From an uncultured Candidatus Saccharibacteria bacterium (GTDB lineage Bacteria; Patescibacteriota; Saccharimonadia; Saccharimonadales; Saccharimonadaceae), in the NCBI GenBank assembly GCA_937935245.1, contig CALGXX010000016.1:17205-81204 (forward strand): a DNA stretch of 64,000 nt. Reading direction: 5' to 3'. Numbering within the stretch: the stretch's first letter is position 1; each line of letters starts with the position of its first letter. The translations under genes and the position numbers were made by a program. Shown piece after piece: positions 47,798 through 57,350 of the stretch. The notes under the pieces are model-generated. The model searched no databases, had not been told where the DNA came from, and saw nothing but the letters and a program-made list of their open reading frames with translations.

Positions 47798-48349
47798 ATG
47801 AAAGCAAGTTTTAAGCCGAAAAAGATTTTATGGGTGGATTTGGAGATGACTGGATTGGATCCAGTGCGTGATGAGATTTTGGAAGTGGCGGCAATTGCGA
47901 CGGATTGGAATTTTAAGGAAATTGCGACGTACGAAGGAATTGTGCGCCACGATTCGGAAAAGCTGGCTAAGTTATTAGATCGAAATGCTGGTTTTTGGAA
48001 TGAGCATCCGGAGGCGCGACGCGGGCTGGAAGAGCAGAATGAATCGGGCAAGCCTTTGGCAGAAATAGAACACGAATTGTTGGCGTTTTGCGATGAGCAT
48101 TTTGCGGGAGAGACGAAGATTCTGTTAGCAGGCAATTCAATCCATCAAGATCGTCGATTTATTGACCAATGGTGGCCAACGTTGTCAAAAAGACTACATT
48201 ATCGCGTGTTGGACGTGAGCGCGTGGAAGGTGGTGTTTGAGGGTAAATACGGTAAGAAATTCGCCAAGCCAGAAGATCATCGAGCGCTGGAAGATATCCG
48301 CGGCAGTATTATGGAACTTGAATATTATTTGAAAAAGGTGAAAGTATGA
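47798..48349 (+). CDS. orn: Oligoribonuclease
   Basis: The 183-aa DEDDh exonuclease degrades 2-5 nt RNAs. Motifs: ILWVDLEMTGLD (Asp and Glu), LAGNSIHQDRRFI and the final DHRALEDIRGSI with the catalytic His and Asp. Length matches the family. TAAAAT ends 6 nt before the ATG. Its stop overlaps the next gene start by 4 nt. Confidence 0.96.
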   Translation: MKASFKPKKILWVDLEMTGLDPVRDEILEVAAIATDWNFKEIATYEGIVRHDSEKLAKLLDRNAGFWNEHPEARRGLEEQNESGKPLAEIEHELLAFCDEHFAGETKILLAGNSIHQDRRFIDQWWPTLSKRLHYRVLDVSAWKVVFEGKYGKKFAKPEDHRALEDIRGSIMELEYYLKKVKV

Positions 48350-48684
48350 CGCATAAACAATTTGAAGAATTTATCCTGAGTTTGCCGGGCGTATGGCTGG
48401 ATTATCCGTTTGGCGAGGATATTGCGGTGTATAAATTTGGTAGAGATAATGACGGTGCGGGGAAAATGGTGGCGTTGGTGACGGAAGGCTCAAAGCCGCT
48501 CAGAGTAAGCCTAAAATGCGATCCGTTGTTGGCGCAGAATTTACGAGAAAAATACGAAACTGTTTTGCCAGGTTATCACTTGAATAAGAAGCATTGGAAT
48601 ACAATTATTTGTTCAGGTCAATTGACTGACGAAGAGGTCTTTGATTTGGCGAGGTTGAGCTATCGATTAGTCTCGGAAGCTTAG
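48346..48684 (+). CDS. MmcQ/YjbR family protein
   Basis: The 112-aa product fits the MmcQ/YjbR fold (DUF419): SLPGVWLDYPFGEDIAVYKF at the start, KCDPLLAQNLRE in the middle and HLNKKHWNTI near residue 83. The family binds DNA in some cases, but its role is unknown. It is translationally coupled to orn by a 4-nt overlap, and it overlaps the convergent 203-aa gene by 4 nt. Confidence 0.88.
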   Translation: MTHKQFEEFILSLPGVWLDYPFGEDIAVYKFGRDNDGAGKMVALVTEGSKPLRVSLKCDPLLAQNLREKYETVLPGYHLNKKHWNTIICSGQLTDEEVFDLARLSYRLVSEA

Positions 48685-49292
48685 TCTGCTTTAATAATTT
48701 GATTGATCTGCTTCTGGATATTCTCTAAGTCGCCAGCAGTTTTTACTAGCCATTCGCGCATCTTTTTTGACTTGGTGGACTTGTATACCTTTTTCATCAT
48801 ATTGATCGTATCTGTTATTTGTACGTTCATCTCATGAGCATAGGTAATATCCAATTGTGCATTCAGAAGGGCTTCGTCCAATTTTTTCTCTAATTTTTCC
48901 GACGGATCTAGAGCGAGGATGTCCTTTTGCTTTTCCTTATAATTGATGCCGGTTGCTTGAAGCGCTTCGCCCATTGAGGCGTCTGCGGTGGTCAGCACTG
49001 CAACCAGAGAACTGTTGGTGGTTTGTAAACTGGTCGAGCGGAATTTATTATTGTATTTTTTGGAAATAGTGAGTAGCTTATTAACACGCGCTGCAACTTG
49101 TGACGGGTTGGCGTTTGGCATAGAATCTTGTGAAAAAACGAATATCGCGATTAGGGTTATCAAGCCGATAAAACTCAAAATAGCGATGATGATTTTGGTT
49201 TTTTTATCAAAACCTTCCGCTGGCGGAGGTGTGGCAATTTGATTCAGATAATCGATACCTTGAGGTTGGTTGTTCAAATTGTCAGGATACAT
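48681..49292 (-). CDS. Membrane-anchored helical protein, unknown function
   Basis: From ATG 49292 the product is 203 aa: a short cytoplasmic Pro-rich N-terminus, one membrane helix (about 34-55) and an extracytoplasmic helical domain of about 145 residues with Lys-rich helices. No motif is recognised. TTAAAT (49299-49304) ends 6 nt before the ATG and TTTACC lies 17 nt upstream, so the mRNA is probably leaderless; a longer TTG start lies inside the promoter. It is divergent from dnaG. Confidence 0.7.
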   Translation of the reverse strand: MYPDNLNNQPQGIDYLNQIATPPPAEGFDKKTKIIIAILSFIGLITLIAIFVFSQDSMPNANPSQVAARVNKLLTISKKYNNKFRSTSLQTTNSSLVAVLTTADASMGEALQATGINYKEKQKDILALDPSEKLEKKLDEALLNAQLDITYAHEMNVQITDTINMMKKVYKSTKSKKMREWLVKTAGDLENIQKQINQIIKAD

Positions 49293-49298
49293 ATTTCT

Positions 49299-49339
49299 AT
49301 TTAACCACAAACAATAACAGAGGTAAAGAGTGATATAAT
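49299..49339. promoter_or_regulatory. Divergent leaderless-type promoters of the 203-aa gene and dnaG
   Basis: Minus strand: TTTACC (49322-49327), 17 nt, TTAAAT (49299-49304). Plus strand: TATAAT (49334-49339) with a weak -35. Each -10 ends 6 nt before its start codon. Confidence 0.6.
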
Positions 49340-49345
49340 AAAAAT

Positions 49346-51079
49346 ATGAATGATGCCAAAGAAGAAGTGCGGGCGCGGCTGAACATCGAGGATGTGATTG
49401 GTGAGTATGTTCAGTTGAAGCGAGCGGGGCGCAACTTGAAGGGTTTAAGTCCGTTTACCGACGAGCGAACCCCAAGCTTTATGGTTAGCCCAGAAAAGCA
49501 GATTTGGCACGATTTTTCTTCTGGAAAAGGTGGCGATATTTTTACGTTTGTGATGATGGTGGAAGGAATGGATTTTCGTCAATCGCTGGAACATTTGGCT
49601 CGGAAGGCGGGCGTTGATCTGACTTTGTTTTCTAACGGCGACGGACGAACAGCCAAGCGCCGTGCCAGGGCTAGGGAAGCGCTGAAATTAGCCGCCAATT
49701 TTTATCAGCAGAATTTGGTAAAAAATTCATTAGCTCTGGATTATGTGGTAAAAAAACGGCGATTAAATCGTCAAACAATTGGTGATTTTTTGATTGGCTA
49801 TGCGCCGGATAATGGCGACACATTGACGAAAGCGTTGGAAAAAAGAGGATTTTCTAAGCAGGAGTTGGCGGATGCTGGCTTGTCGAACCGGTTTGGTGGC
49901 GATTTATTTCGTGGGCGAATGATGGTGGTATTGAGTGACGGCAATGGCGAGGTTGTGGGATTTACGGGCAGAATTATTCGTGACGATCCGCGCGCGCCAA
50001 AATACTTGAACACGCCGCAAACGCTGCTATTCGATAAATCGCGACATATTTTTGGTTTACATCAAGCCAAAGAAGCGATTCGAAAAAGCGATGTGGCGGT
50101 GATTGTTGAGGGTAATTTGGACGTAATTAGCAGTCATCAAGCGGGCGTCAAAAACGTGGTTGCGACCTCTGGAACGGCGATGACGACGCAACATTTGAAG
50201 TCGCTTAGTCGATTGGCGGGGCGGATTCGCTTGGCGTTTGATGGCGATCGAGCGGGAGTTAACGCGACGGAGCGAGCAATCAACTTGGCCCAGGAGGTCG
50301 GCGTGGAGTTGGAAGTGGTGAGCTTACCTGATGGCGTCAAAGATCCAGACGAATTGATCCAAAAAAATCCAGCGCTTTGGCAAGCGGCGATTGACCAATC
50401 TCAGCCAGCGGTGGATTGGGTGATTGCCAGATACGCGGAAATGGAGAATTTGAAGTCAGCGGAAGGTAAACGGCGATTTTCGACCATTGCGCTGAGGATT
50501 GTCCGAGGTTTGAAAGATCCGGTGGAACAAGAGCATTATTTGTCGGTGATTTCTGAAAAAACTGGCGCGTCAATTACCGCGCTGAAGGCAAAATTGTCGA
50601 ATGAAAAAGTCGCTGAACATCAATTGAAAAAGGCGAAAATTGAGAAAGAAAAACCGACTCCAGTTCAAGATGAAACTGAGGATATGCTGGCGGGGTTGGC
50701 GGCGAGCGAAAAATCTGTGCGGCGTTGGTTGGCGGCGGTTTCTGGCGAAATGTTGGATGATGACAACGCGCGGCAATTGATTGGCTATTTGCGGAAGAAT
50801 CCAGACGCGGATTTGGGCGAGGTTCCGCTGGACTTGCAAAAAATCGAACAGTATGTGAAAATAGTACAGTTGAAAAGTGAAAGTCGTTATGCCAATTGGG
50901 AGCAAAAAAGCTTGGACGAAGAGATGGCTCGGCTAGTCAGACAGATAACAATCAAACATCGCGAAAACAAAAAGAATCAACTATTAACACAGCTTAGAGA
51001 GGCTGAGGCGTCGGGCGATGAGGTTTTGTCTCAGAATTTGCGCCAGAGCTTAAATAATCTGATTAAGGAGAAAATGTGA
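49346..51079 (+). CDS. dnaG: DNA primase DnaG with a zinc-free N-terminal domain
   Basis: The 577-aa primase makes RNA primers at the fork. The N-terminal domain (1-90) is clearly homologous to the zinc-binding domain, keeping RTPSFMVSPEKQIWH, but the four ligands are replaced: Ser35, Thr38, Asp56 and Ser59 stand where Cys, His, Cys and Cys are expected. The RNA polymerase core with TOPRIM motifs (VIVEGNLDVISSHQAG about residue 252, LAFDGDRAG about 295) is intact. The C-terminal helicase-binding part is helical. TATAAT ends 6 nt before the ATG. rpoD overlaps by 4 nt. Confidence 0.95.
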   Translation: MNDAKEEVRARLNIEDVIGEYVQLKRAGRNLKGLSPFTDERTPSFMVSPEKQIWHDFSSGKGGDIFTFVMMVEGMDFRQSLEHLARKAGVDLTLFSNGDGRTAKRRARAREALKLAANFYQQNLVKNSLALDYVVKKRRLNRQTIGDFLIGYAPDNGDTLTKALEKRGFSKQELADAGLSNRFGGDLFRGRMMVVLSDGNGEVVGFTGRIIRDDPRAPKYLNTPQTLLFDKSRHIFGLHQAKEAIRKSDVAVIVEGNLDVISSHQAGVKNVVATSGTAMTTQHLKSLSRLAGRIRLAFDGDRAGVNATERAINLAQEVGVELEVVSLPDGVKDPDELIQKNPALWQAAIDQSQPAVDWVIARYAEMENLKSAEGKRRFSTIALRIVRGLKDPVEQEHYLSVISEKTGASITALKAKLSNEKVAEHQLKKAKIEKEKPTPVQDETEDMLAGLAASEKSVRRWLAAVSGEMLDDDNARQLIGYLRKNPDADLGEVPLDLQKIEQYVKIVQLKSESRYANWEQKSLDEEMARLVRQITIKHRENKKNQLLTQLREAEASGDEVLSQNLRQSLNNLIKEKM

Positions 51080-52038
51080 GCGACGATATCACGACGAAGC
51101 CAGTAAACTTAAACGAAGATGATGATTTTGATCCAACACTTATAGACGAAGAAGAATCGGAAGATTTGGATTCGTTGACAACTGGGCAATATTTGGACGA
51201 CGTGTCGGATGACTCGGTTAGGTTGTATTTGCGTGAAATCGGTAAAATTCCACTACTTAGCGCTGAAGAGGAAATGGACTTGGCGCGACGAATTGTCGAG
51301 GGTGATAAAAAGGCCAAGGATAAGATGGCTGAGGCGAATATGCGTTTGGTGGTGTCAATTGCTAAGCGTTATTCTGGTCGTGGTTTGGACTTTTTGGACT
51401 TGATTCAAGAGGGAAATACTGGACTTTTGCGTGCGGTTGAGAAGTTTGATCCGGATAAGGGATTTAAGTTTTCGACTTATGCAACTTGGTGGATTCGTCA
51501 GGCAATTACGCGTGCGATTGCTGACCAAGCGCGAACGATTCGTATTCCAGTTCACATGGTGGAAACGATCAATAAATTGCTGCGTACTCAGCGACGAATG
51601 ACACAGGAATTGAACCGTGAGCCGACAATTGAAGAATTGTCTAAAGAGCTGGATATGGAACCAGAGAAAATTGAATATGTCATTAAGATTAAACAGGACA
51701 TTTCTTCTTTGGACGCTGGCGTTGGTCGTGATGGTGAAGATGACGATTCTGTGCTGCAAGATTTTATCGTTGACGAAGATACGGTTTCGCCAGAAGATTC
51801 CGCTTCAAATCAATTATTAAAAGAGCAAGTTCAGGAAATTCTATCAAGTTTGAGCGATCGCGAGCAGAAAATTGTTCGAATGCGTTTTGGCTTGGACAAT
51901 GGGAAAAATCATACTTTGGAAGAAGTTGGTCAGGAATTTGCGGTTACGCGCGAGCGAATCCGCCAGATTGAAGCTAAGGCGCTAGCAAAACTTCGCAAGC
52001 ACAAAGACGCGAAAAAACTTTACGAATACCTGGACTAA
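51076..52038 (+). CDS. rpoD: Primary RNA polymerase sigma factor (sigma-70)
   Basis: The 320-aa factor has a short acidic N-terminus without region 1.1, then region 1.2 (VRLYLREIG), region 2 with ANMRLVVSIAKRYSGRG and STYATWWIRQAI, region 3, and region 4 ending in EVGQEFAVTRERIRQIEAKAL. It is the housekeeping sigma that would read the TTGACA/TATAAT promoters seen here. The start is GTG 51076 with AAGGAG 5 nt upstream, overlapping dnaG by 4 nt: a minimal dnaG-rpoD operon without rpsU. Confidence 0.97.
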   Translation: MSDDITTKPVNLNEDDDFDPTLIDEEESEDLDSLTTGQYLDDVSDDSVRLYLREIGKIPLLSAEEEMDLARRIVEGDKKAKDKMAEANMRLVVSIAKRYSGRGLDFLDLIQEGNTGLLRAVEKFDPDKGFKFSTYATWWIRQAITRAIADQARTIRIPVHMVETINKLLRTQRRMTQELNREPTIEELSKELDMEPEKIEYVIKIKQDISSLDAGVGRDGEDDDSVLQDFIVDEDTVSPEDSASNQLLKEQVQEILSSLSDREQKIVRMRFGLDNGKNHTLEEVGQEFAVTRERIRQIEAKALAKLRKHKDAKKLYEYLD

Positions 52039-52626
52039 TTAACACTGTTCGGGCGATTTACAAAAATGGGCATCGTGAGTTGCGGCGTCTATTTTTTGAT
52101 GTAATTGCTCGAGGCTGCCGTTGTTAATGATGAAATAATCAGCAATAGCAATTGGTCCACCTTTTTCCAAATTCTCGATTTCTGACCAGTCGCGCTGATC
52201 AACTTCGTGCGGTTGCATTGGGCGCTCCGTACGCTTAGCCATTCGTTGATAACGGAGGTATTTCGGTGTAACAATAGCAATAACGACAACTTGTCCAGGA
52301 AATTCGTGCTTAAGGAATTTGTATTCACTCCAAGTGTATAATCCGTCCAAAACGATTTTATTTTGGCCAGCATTAATCAAATCGTGGATGTTTTTTATGA
52401 CGCGTTTGATTACGAAATCTTTGCCTTCGCGGCGACGAATTTCTTCGCGGAATTGCTGTTGATTGTCCCAAGTTTTTTCAATTCCAGCCTCGTCCATGGC
52501 TTTATAAATAACGCCACCGAAGTAAATTTTTGGAAATCCTTTTTCTGTCAAATATTCGACAGCCGAACTTTTGCCGCTGCCCGCCAATCCAACCAGGGCG
52601 ATAATTTTTGCGTGTGGTTGTGTCAT
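52039..52626 (-). CDS. P-loop nucleoside/nucleotide kinase-like protein
   Basis: The 195-aa product has a Walker A loop, ALVGLAGSGKSSAV (about residues 11-24), an adenylate/dephospho-CoA kinase-like core with IVLDGLYTWSEY (about 91) and an Arg-rich lid (RMAKRTERP). It is not a clear match to CoaE, Adk or Cmk, so the substrate is open. TAAAAT (52633-52638) ends 6 nt before the ATG with TTGGAA 17 nt upstream. It is convergent with rpoD: the stops are adjacent. Confidence 0.75.
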   Translation of the reverse strand: MTQPHAKIIALVGLAGSGKSSAVEYLTEKGFPKIYFGGVIYKAMDEAGIEKTWDNQQQFREEIRRREGKDFVIKRVIKNIHDLINAGQNKIVLDGLYTWSEYKFLKHEFPGQVVVIAIVTPKYLRYQRMAKRTERPMQPHEVDQRDWSEIENLEKGGPIAIADYFIINNGSLEQLHQKIDAATHDAHFCKSPEQC

Positions 52627-52646
52627 GTACTAATTTTAACAATTTG

Positions 52647-52675
52647 TTGACATTCTTCCAAATAGAGAGTATCTT
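52647..52675 (+). promoter_or_regulatory. Promoter of the 170-aa protein gene
   Basis: TTGACA (52647-52652), 17 nt and TATCTT (52670-52675) precede ATG 52689 by 13 nt. The longer reading frame upstream would run through this promoter and into the kinase gene. Confidence 0.65.
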
Positions 52676-52688
52676 TAGGCTACACACT

Positions 52689-53201
52689 ATGGAAGCACTT
52701 CATGGACATACTGAAGAGTTACCTCAGAATTCTCCTTCTGACCTTGATATTAAGGGTCAAGAAAATCTGACAGAGAACTATAAGATAATGGCTCAGGTTG
52801 AGGAGCTGGAATCGAAATTTGATCATAATCCAGACGGTAGCGAGAAATGGCAGAGGTTTGTTGGCGGGCCTGTTGAGGATCAATATAGGCAGCGTTGGAT
52901 GATTTGGAAAAATCCTGCCGCTTCATCATCTATTCCGAAAGATCGATACCAAATATATAAGATACCCAAGGATGAAGATGAGTTTAGATATGCTTTCATA
53001 AAAGAGCTTGAGGTCGATCGATACCCTAAGTACCATAAAACGTCTTACGAGTTTTTTGTTGGACCAGATGACGGTAGGGATGAGACTATAACCGTGTTCT
53101 TTAACGACGATGGAGTGATTGAGTATGTTCATTGTTATAGCTATCTGGAGGAGCGCAAGAGATTGTACAAGAAGAGAAAGAGCGCAGAAGAAACTTGCTG
53201 A
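52689..53201 (+). CDS. Soluble charged protein, unknown function
   Basis: From ATG 52689 the product is 170 aa, with an acidic N-terminus and a Tyr/Lys/Asp-rich globular part (DRYQIYKIPKDEDEFRYAF, then HKTSYEFFVGPDDG), ending in a basic helix. It has no signal or membrane segment. There is no Shine-Dalgarno sequence, and the start lies about 6 nt after the predicted transcription start. No family is recognised. Confidence 0.65.
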   Translation: MEALHGHTEELPQNSPSDLDIKGQENLTENYKIMAQVEELESKFDHNPDGSEKWQRFVGGPVEDQYRQRWMIWKNPAASSSIPKDRYQIYKIPKDEDEFRYAFIKELEVDRYPKYHKTSYEFFVGPDDGRDETITVFFNDDGVIEYVHCYSYLEERKRLYKKRKSAEETC

Positions 53202-53254
53202 GGCTTCAATAATCGATTCTCTGACGACAGCCGCTTAAATGCTACAATAGAATT

Positions 53255-55792
53255 ATGAAGCGTCTAGTGGTTATTGATGGAAAGTCGGTGTTTTACCGAG
53301 GTTATTATGCTATGCCAGAATTGTCGATGGCTGACGGAACTCCAACTGGCGGAGTGTACGGATTTGTCAGTTTGGCAATTGAGCTGATTAAAAAATTGGA
53401 GCCGGATTACGTGGCGGTAGCTTGGGATAAACGAGGCACGAATATTCGCAAGCGGCGGGAATTGTATCCAGAATATAAAGCTGGTCGCAAACCTGCACCC
53501 GATGATTTTTACCAGCAAATTCCGATTTTGCATGAGCTGCTTGATGCGTTTGGTTGGCCGCTTTATGAAATTGATGATTACGAGGCGGACGATATTATGG
53601 GCGCGTTTGCCAGGCAGGCGGAATCTCGTGGAATTGAAACGTGCTTGATAACATCGGATTTGGACGCATTGCAATTGATATCACCAATGACCAAAGTTTA
53701 CGCCATGAAAAATGGCCTAAGGAACATCGAAGAATTCACGTCGGAATATTTTGAACAAAAATATGGAATTCGGACAGAGCAATTTTTAGACCTGAAGGCT
53801 TTGAAGGGTGATTCTAGTGACAATTTACCGGGAGTGCCGGGAATTGGTGAAAAAACGGCGGTGAAATTATTGCAAGAATATGAAACTCTGGACGGAGTTT
53901 ATGAACATCTGGATGAGCAAAAAGGCGCTTTGCGAACGAAGCTGGAAAATGGTCGCGAGTCGGCATATTTGACCAAGCAAGTGGCGGAAATTTGGACGGA
54001 TGCGCCAATTGAACTGGATTGGGATGTGGCGGATGTTAATGATTGCGACTTTGCGCGAGTAACGGAAATTCTGCAGAAGTTGGAGTTTAATTCGCTAATT
54101 GGACGATTGCCAAAAACAATGCAAATGGCGGAAAATGAGAAAAAAGAAGAACCGAAGTTGGATATTCCACGAATTGAAAAATTGCCCGACATGCCGATGT
54201 TTGAGGCGGAAAATATAATATATATCGATTCGTCGGATCCTGACGTAATTTACATAAGCTCAAATTCTGAGTCGGCATGGACGGCGAAAATTGATGAGAT
54301 TAGTCAATCTGTGTGGCAATTACTGGCGCAGGGAATTGTGATCGCGGCGGATGTTAAGCAGTTGTATCACGTGTTGGATAATTATGGCGTAGCGGTGCGT
54401 TTTCATGAAGTTTGGGATGTTGGACAAGCGGCGTTCTTAATTGATCCGCTGAAACGCGACCGTAGTTTGAACACGCTGTCTGGTGATTTTTCTGACGACA
54501 ATTCCGCGCCTTATCAATTGGCTCGCCTGCATAAAATTTATCGTGAACAAAAAGTTTACATGTCGAACAATTCGCAAATTGCGCGTGTGGCTTACGAGTT
54601 TGATTTTCCAGTAATTTGGGCGCTATTCCAGATGGAAAAACGCGGGATGAAGTTGGATGATACACTATTAAAACAGATGGGAGATGAGCTGGCAGCGGAA
54701 GTCAGCGAGCTTGAACAACAAATGTATTCCATGGCTGGATACGAGTTTAACGCGTCTAGTCCAGCGCAACTTTCTGAGGTTTTGTTTACTAAATTACAAT
54801 TACCAACCGCGGGCATAAAAAAGGGAAAAACTGGATATTCAACAGGTCAGAAAGAGCTGGATAAATTACGTGGACAACATCCGATTATTGAGTTGATTGA
54901 GCGATATCGAGAATTGACCAAATTGATCAGCACGTACATTGAGGCGTTACCAAAATTGATGGCGGCTGATGGGCGAATTCACACTACGTTTAATCAGGAT
55001 GTAACCAGCACGGGACGGCTGAGTAGCACGAATCCAAATTTACAGAATATTCCGGTGCGGACTGAACTGGGCAGGAAAATTCGCCAGGCGTTTGTTCCGA
55101 GCGATGGCAAAGTTTTTGTCGGCGCGGATTATTCACAATTTGAGCTGAGGCTGGCGGCTGTGTTGGCGGGCGATGAGAAGTTGATTGAAGACTTTAATAG
55201 CGATGTTGATATTCACGCAAAAACGGCGGCGGAAACATATGGAATATCGATTGATGAAGTGAGCAAATCTCAGCGTCGAGCAGCGAAAGTGATCAATTTT
55301 GGTGTACTTTACGGAATGAGTCCGCACGGTTTGGCGGCGGCTACGGGAATGTCATTTACAGAGGCGAAAAAGTTTATTGATCATTATTTTGAGGTGCGAA
55401 AACCGATTCGTCAGTACTTGGATAAAATTTTAACTCAAGCGCGAGAACAGGGATTTGTTGAGACGTATTTTGGCAGGCGACGACCAACGCCTGATGTAAA
55501 ATCGAGCAATTTTATGGTGCGATCTTCGGCAGAAAGAGCTGCGATGAATATGCCAATTCAAGGCACGGAAGCGGATTTGATGAAACTGGCAATGATTCGA
55601 TTGGAGGATAAATTGTCGGGCTTGGCTGACGCAATTCTACAAGTTCATGATTCGATTTTGGTGGAATGCAAACCTGAAGATGTCCAGAAAGTCGGCGAGA
55701 TTATGAAAGCGGAAATGGAAGGCGTTTGTCCAGAATTGTCGATTAAATTGAAAGTAGATGTCGGTACAGGCGTAAATTGGGGTGAAGTGTAG
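53255..55792 (+). CDS. polA: DNA polymerase I
   Basis: The 845-aa protein has an intact 5'-nuclease domain (about 1-290; DYEADDIMG, SSDNLPGVPGIGEKTA), a middle domain (about 310-480) in which the DEDD proofreading residues are not recognisable, and a full family A polymerase domain with motif A DYSQFELRLAA, motif B RRAAKVINFGVLYG and motif C QVHDSILVE. It removes primers and fills gaps; proofreading is probably lost, as in Taq polymerase. TACAAT (53243-53248) ends 6 nt before the ATG. Confidence 0.96.
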   Translation: MKRLVVIDGKSVFYRGYYAMPELSMADGTPTGGVYGFVSLAIELIKKLEPDYVAVAWDKRGTNIRKRRELYPEYKAGRKPAPDDFYQQIPILHELLDAFGWPLYEIDDYEADDIMGAFARQAESRGIETCLITSDLDALQLISPMTKVYAMKNGLRNIEEFTSEYFEQKYGIRTEQFLDLKALKGDSSDNLPGVPGIGEKTAVKLLQEYETLDGVYEHLDEQKGALRTKLENGRESAYLTKQVAEIWTDAPIELDWDVADVNDCDFARVTEILQKLEFNSLIGRLPKTMQMAENEKKEEPKLDIPRIEKLPDMPMFEAENIIYIDSSDPDVIYISSNSESAWTAKIDEISQSVWQLLAQGIVIAADVKQLYHVLDNYGVAVRFHEVWDVGQAAFLIDPLKRDRSLNTLSGDFSDDNSAPYQLARLHKIYREQKVYMSNNSQIARVAYEFDFPVIWALFQMEKRGMKLDDTLLKQMGDELAAEVSELEQQMYSMAGYEFNASSPAQLSEVLFTKLQLPTAGIKKGKTGYSTGQKELDKLRGQHPIIELIERYRELTKLISTYIEALPKLMAADGRIHTTFNQDVTSTGRLSSTNPNLQNIPVRTELGRKIRQAFVPSDGKVFVGADYSQFELRLAAVLAGDEKLIEDFNSDVDIHAKTAAETYGISIDEVSKSQRRAAKVINFGVLYGMSPHGLAAATGMSFTEAKKFIDHYFEVRKPIRQYLDKILTQAREQGFVETYFGRRRPTPDVKSSNFMVRSSAERAAMNMPIQGTEADLMKLAMIRLEDKLSGLADAILQVHDSILVECKPEDVQKVGEIMKAEMEGVCPELSIKLKVDVGTGVNWGEV

Positions 55793-55801
55793 AAAATATG
55801 G

Positions 55802-55807
55802 TATAAT
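55802..55807 (+). promoter_or_regulatory. -10 element of the 215-aa protein gene (leaderless type)
   Basis: TATAAT ends 6 nt before ATG 55814. No convincing -35 is seen. Confidence 0.5.
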
Positions 55808-55813
55808 TACGCC

Positions 55814-56461
55814 ATGAAATACACTCAACGACGAAATTCATTTTCTCGATTTGTACCAATTTTGCTGGTTATTGTTATCACAGTTGTGGCGGTAGCAGCG
55901 GTTATTGCGATTGGTCGAGCATTATTTGGTAAAAATGATTCAGGTCAAACAACAGATCAGAATGTTAACGTAGGACAAGTTGCTTTGTTGTCGACGGACG
56001 TGGGAAGTGCGGTTCGATTGACAGTACGCGGGCCAATTGTAGCGAATGAGAATTTCCGCTCATATAGCATCACTATTTCGCCAGAATCTCGCGAAATGAC
56101 GACGTACGAGGGTTATTTGGATAAGCCGATTGCAGAGAAAAAAATGGACAATAACAGCAGGGCTTATACGGAGCTGGTTTATGCGCTTGATAAGCGAAAA
56201 ATGATGGAAGGTACGCCGCTGACTGAGCAGCAAAATGATTTGCGGGGGATTTGTGCTAGCGGTAAAATTTACAAATTCGAAACTTTGAAGGATAATTCCG
56301 TTGTGAAGAGCTTGTGGACGTCGGATTGTAGCGGCTCTAAGGGTTCGGCGCAAGCTAACGTGAACGAGATTTTGGATATGTTTTTGAAGCAAATTCCTGA
56401 CGGCAAAAAAATGGCGGCTGGAATTGGCCTAAGTCAAGAAGAAGCTTTGTTTAAGCTGTAG
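55814..56461 (+). CDS. Membrane-anchored extracytoplasmic protein, unknown function
   Basis: The 215-aa product has a basic N-terminus, one membrane helix (about 14-36) and an extracytoplasmic domain with two Cys residues (ICASGK and SDCSGS) that may form a disulfide. No known motif is seen. It is followed by mutM after 10 nt, so the genes may share a transcript. TATAAT ends 6 nt before its ATG. Confidence 0.7.
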   Translation: MKYTQRRNSFSRFVPILLVIVITVVAVAAVIAIGRALFGKNDSGQTTDQNVNVGQVALLSTDVGSAVRLTVRGPIVANENFRSYSITISPESREMTTYEGYLDKPIAEKKMDNNSRAYTELVYALDKRKMMEGTPLTEQQNDLRGICASGKIYKFETLKDNSVVKSLWTSDCSGSKGSAQANVNEILDMFLKQIPDGKKMAAGIGLSQEEALFKL

Positions 56462-56471
56462 GACTCGCTGA

Positions 56472-57350
56472 ATGCCTGAGTTACCCGAAGTTGAGACAGT
56501 TCGTCGCGGTTTGGCGGATTTATTGCCAGGTCAGGCTGTTGTGCGAGCGACGGTATTTGATTCGCCAAAGAGTTTTCCTAATTCACCCACAGACGTTCAA
56601 CAATTTTTATATGGCGCGCACGTAACGGCGGTGCGACGTCGTGCAAAGGTGCTGATGATTGATCTTGATACGCGTTATTCGCTGGTGATACATCTTAAGA
56701 TGACTGGGCAATTGATTTTTCGTGGGGCTAATAGTTTTGCTGGCGGTCATCCGAATGATAGTTTGATTGGTGAATTGCCTGATAAGTCGACGCGCGTGCA
56801 AATTGATTTTACGGATGGTTCGCGCCTGTTTTTTAATGATCAGCGTAAGTTTGGCTGGATGAAATTGATGCCGACTGATGAGATAGAAAATTTGCCGTTT
56901 ATGCAGAAAGTTGGGCCGGAACCGCTCGATAAAAAAACTGAGGCGAGTGACTTTATTAAACGAATTCGTCGTCGGCAAAATTCGATGATAAAGCCGGCGT
57001 TTCTTGATCAGTCGGTGATCGCTGGGGTTGGTAATATTTATGCCGATGAAGCTTTGTGGGCTGCGAAAATTCACCCTCAGACGCGCGTCAAAAATGTTAG
57101 TGATGACCAATTGGAAGATTTGTTTAACGAACTGCGCCAGATTTTACGATTGAGCATTGAACAGGGCGGCTCGACGGATAAGAATTACGTTGACGCCGAA
57201 GGCAGAAAAGGTAATTATCTGTCGTTTGCGCACGTATTTCGTCGGGAAGGTCAGCCGTGCCATCGGCATCCTGATCAAGAGATTATAAAGATGAAAGTTT
57301 CTGGACGCGGTACGCATATTTGTCCAGTTTGCCAAGTGGAGGCGAAGTGA
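56472..57350 (+). CDS. mutM: Formamidopyrimidine-DNA glycosylase (Fpg/MutM)
   Basis: The 292-aa glycosylase/AP-lyase removes 8-oxoguanine. The N-terminal PELPEVETVRRGL supplies the catalytic Pro2 and Glu3. VIHLKMTGQLIF holds the beta-hairpin lysine region. The H2TH domain has FLDQSVIAGVGNIYADEALW. The C-terminal zinc finger is C-x2-H plus C-x2-C (PCHRH and CPVC), with one Cys replaced by His. Length is normal. The stop overlaps the holA GTG start (GTGA). Confidence 0.96.
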   Translation: MPELPEVETVRRGLADLLPGQAVVRATVFDSPKSFPNSPTDVQQFLYGAHVTAVRRRAKVLMIDLDTRYSLVIHLKMTGQLIFRGANSFAGGHPNDSLIGELPDKSTRVQIDFTDGSRLFFNDQRKFGWMKLMPTDEIENLPFMQKVGPEPLDKKTEASDFIKRIRRRQNSMIKPAFLDQSVIAGVGNIYADEALWAAKIHPQTRVKNVSDDQLEDLFNELRQILRLSIEQGGSTDKNYVDAEGRKGNYLSFAHVFRREGQPCHRHPDQEIIKMKVSGRGTHICPVCQVEAK

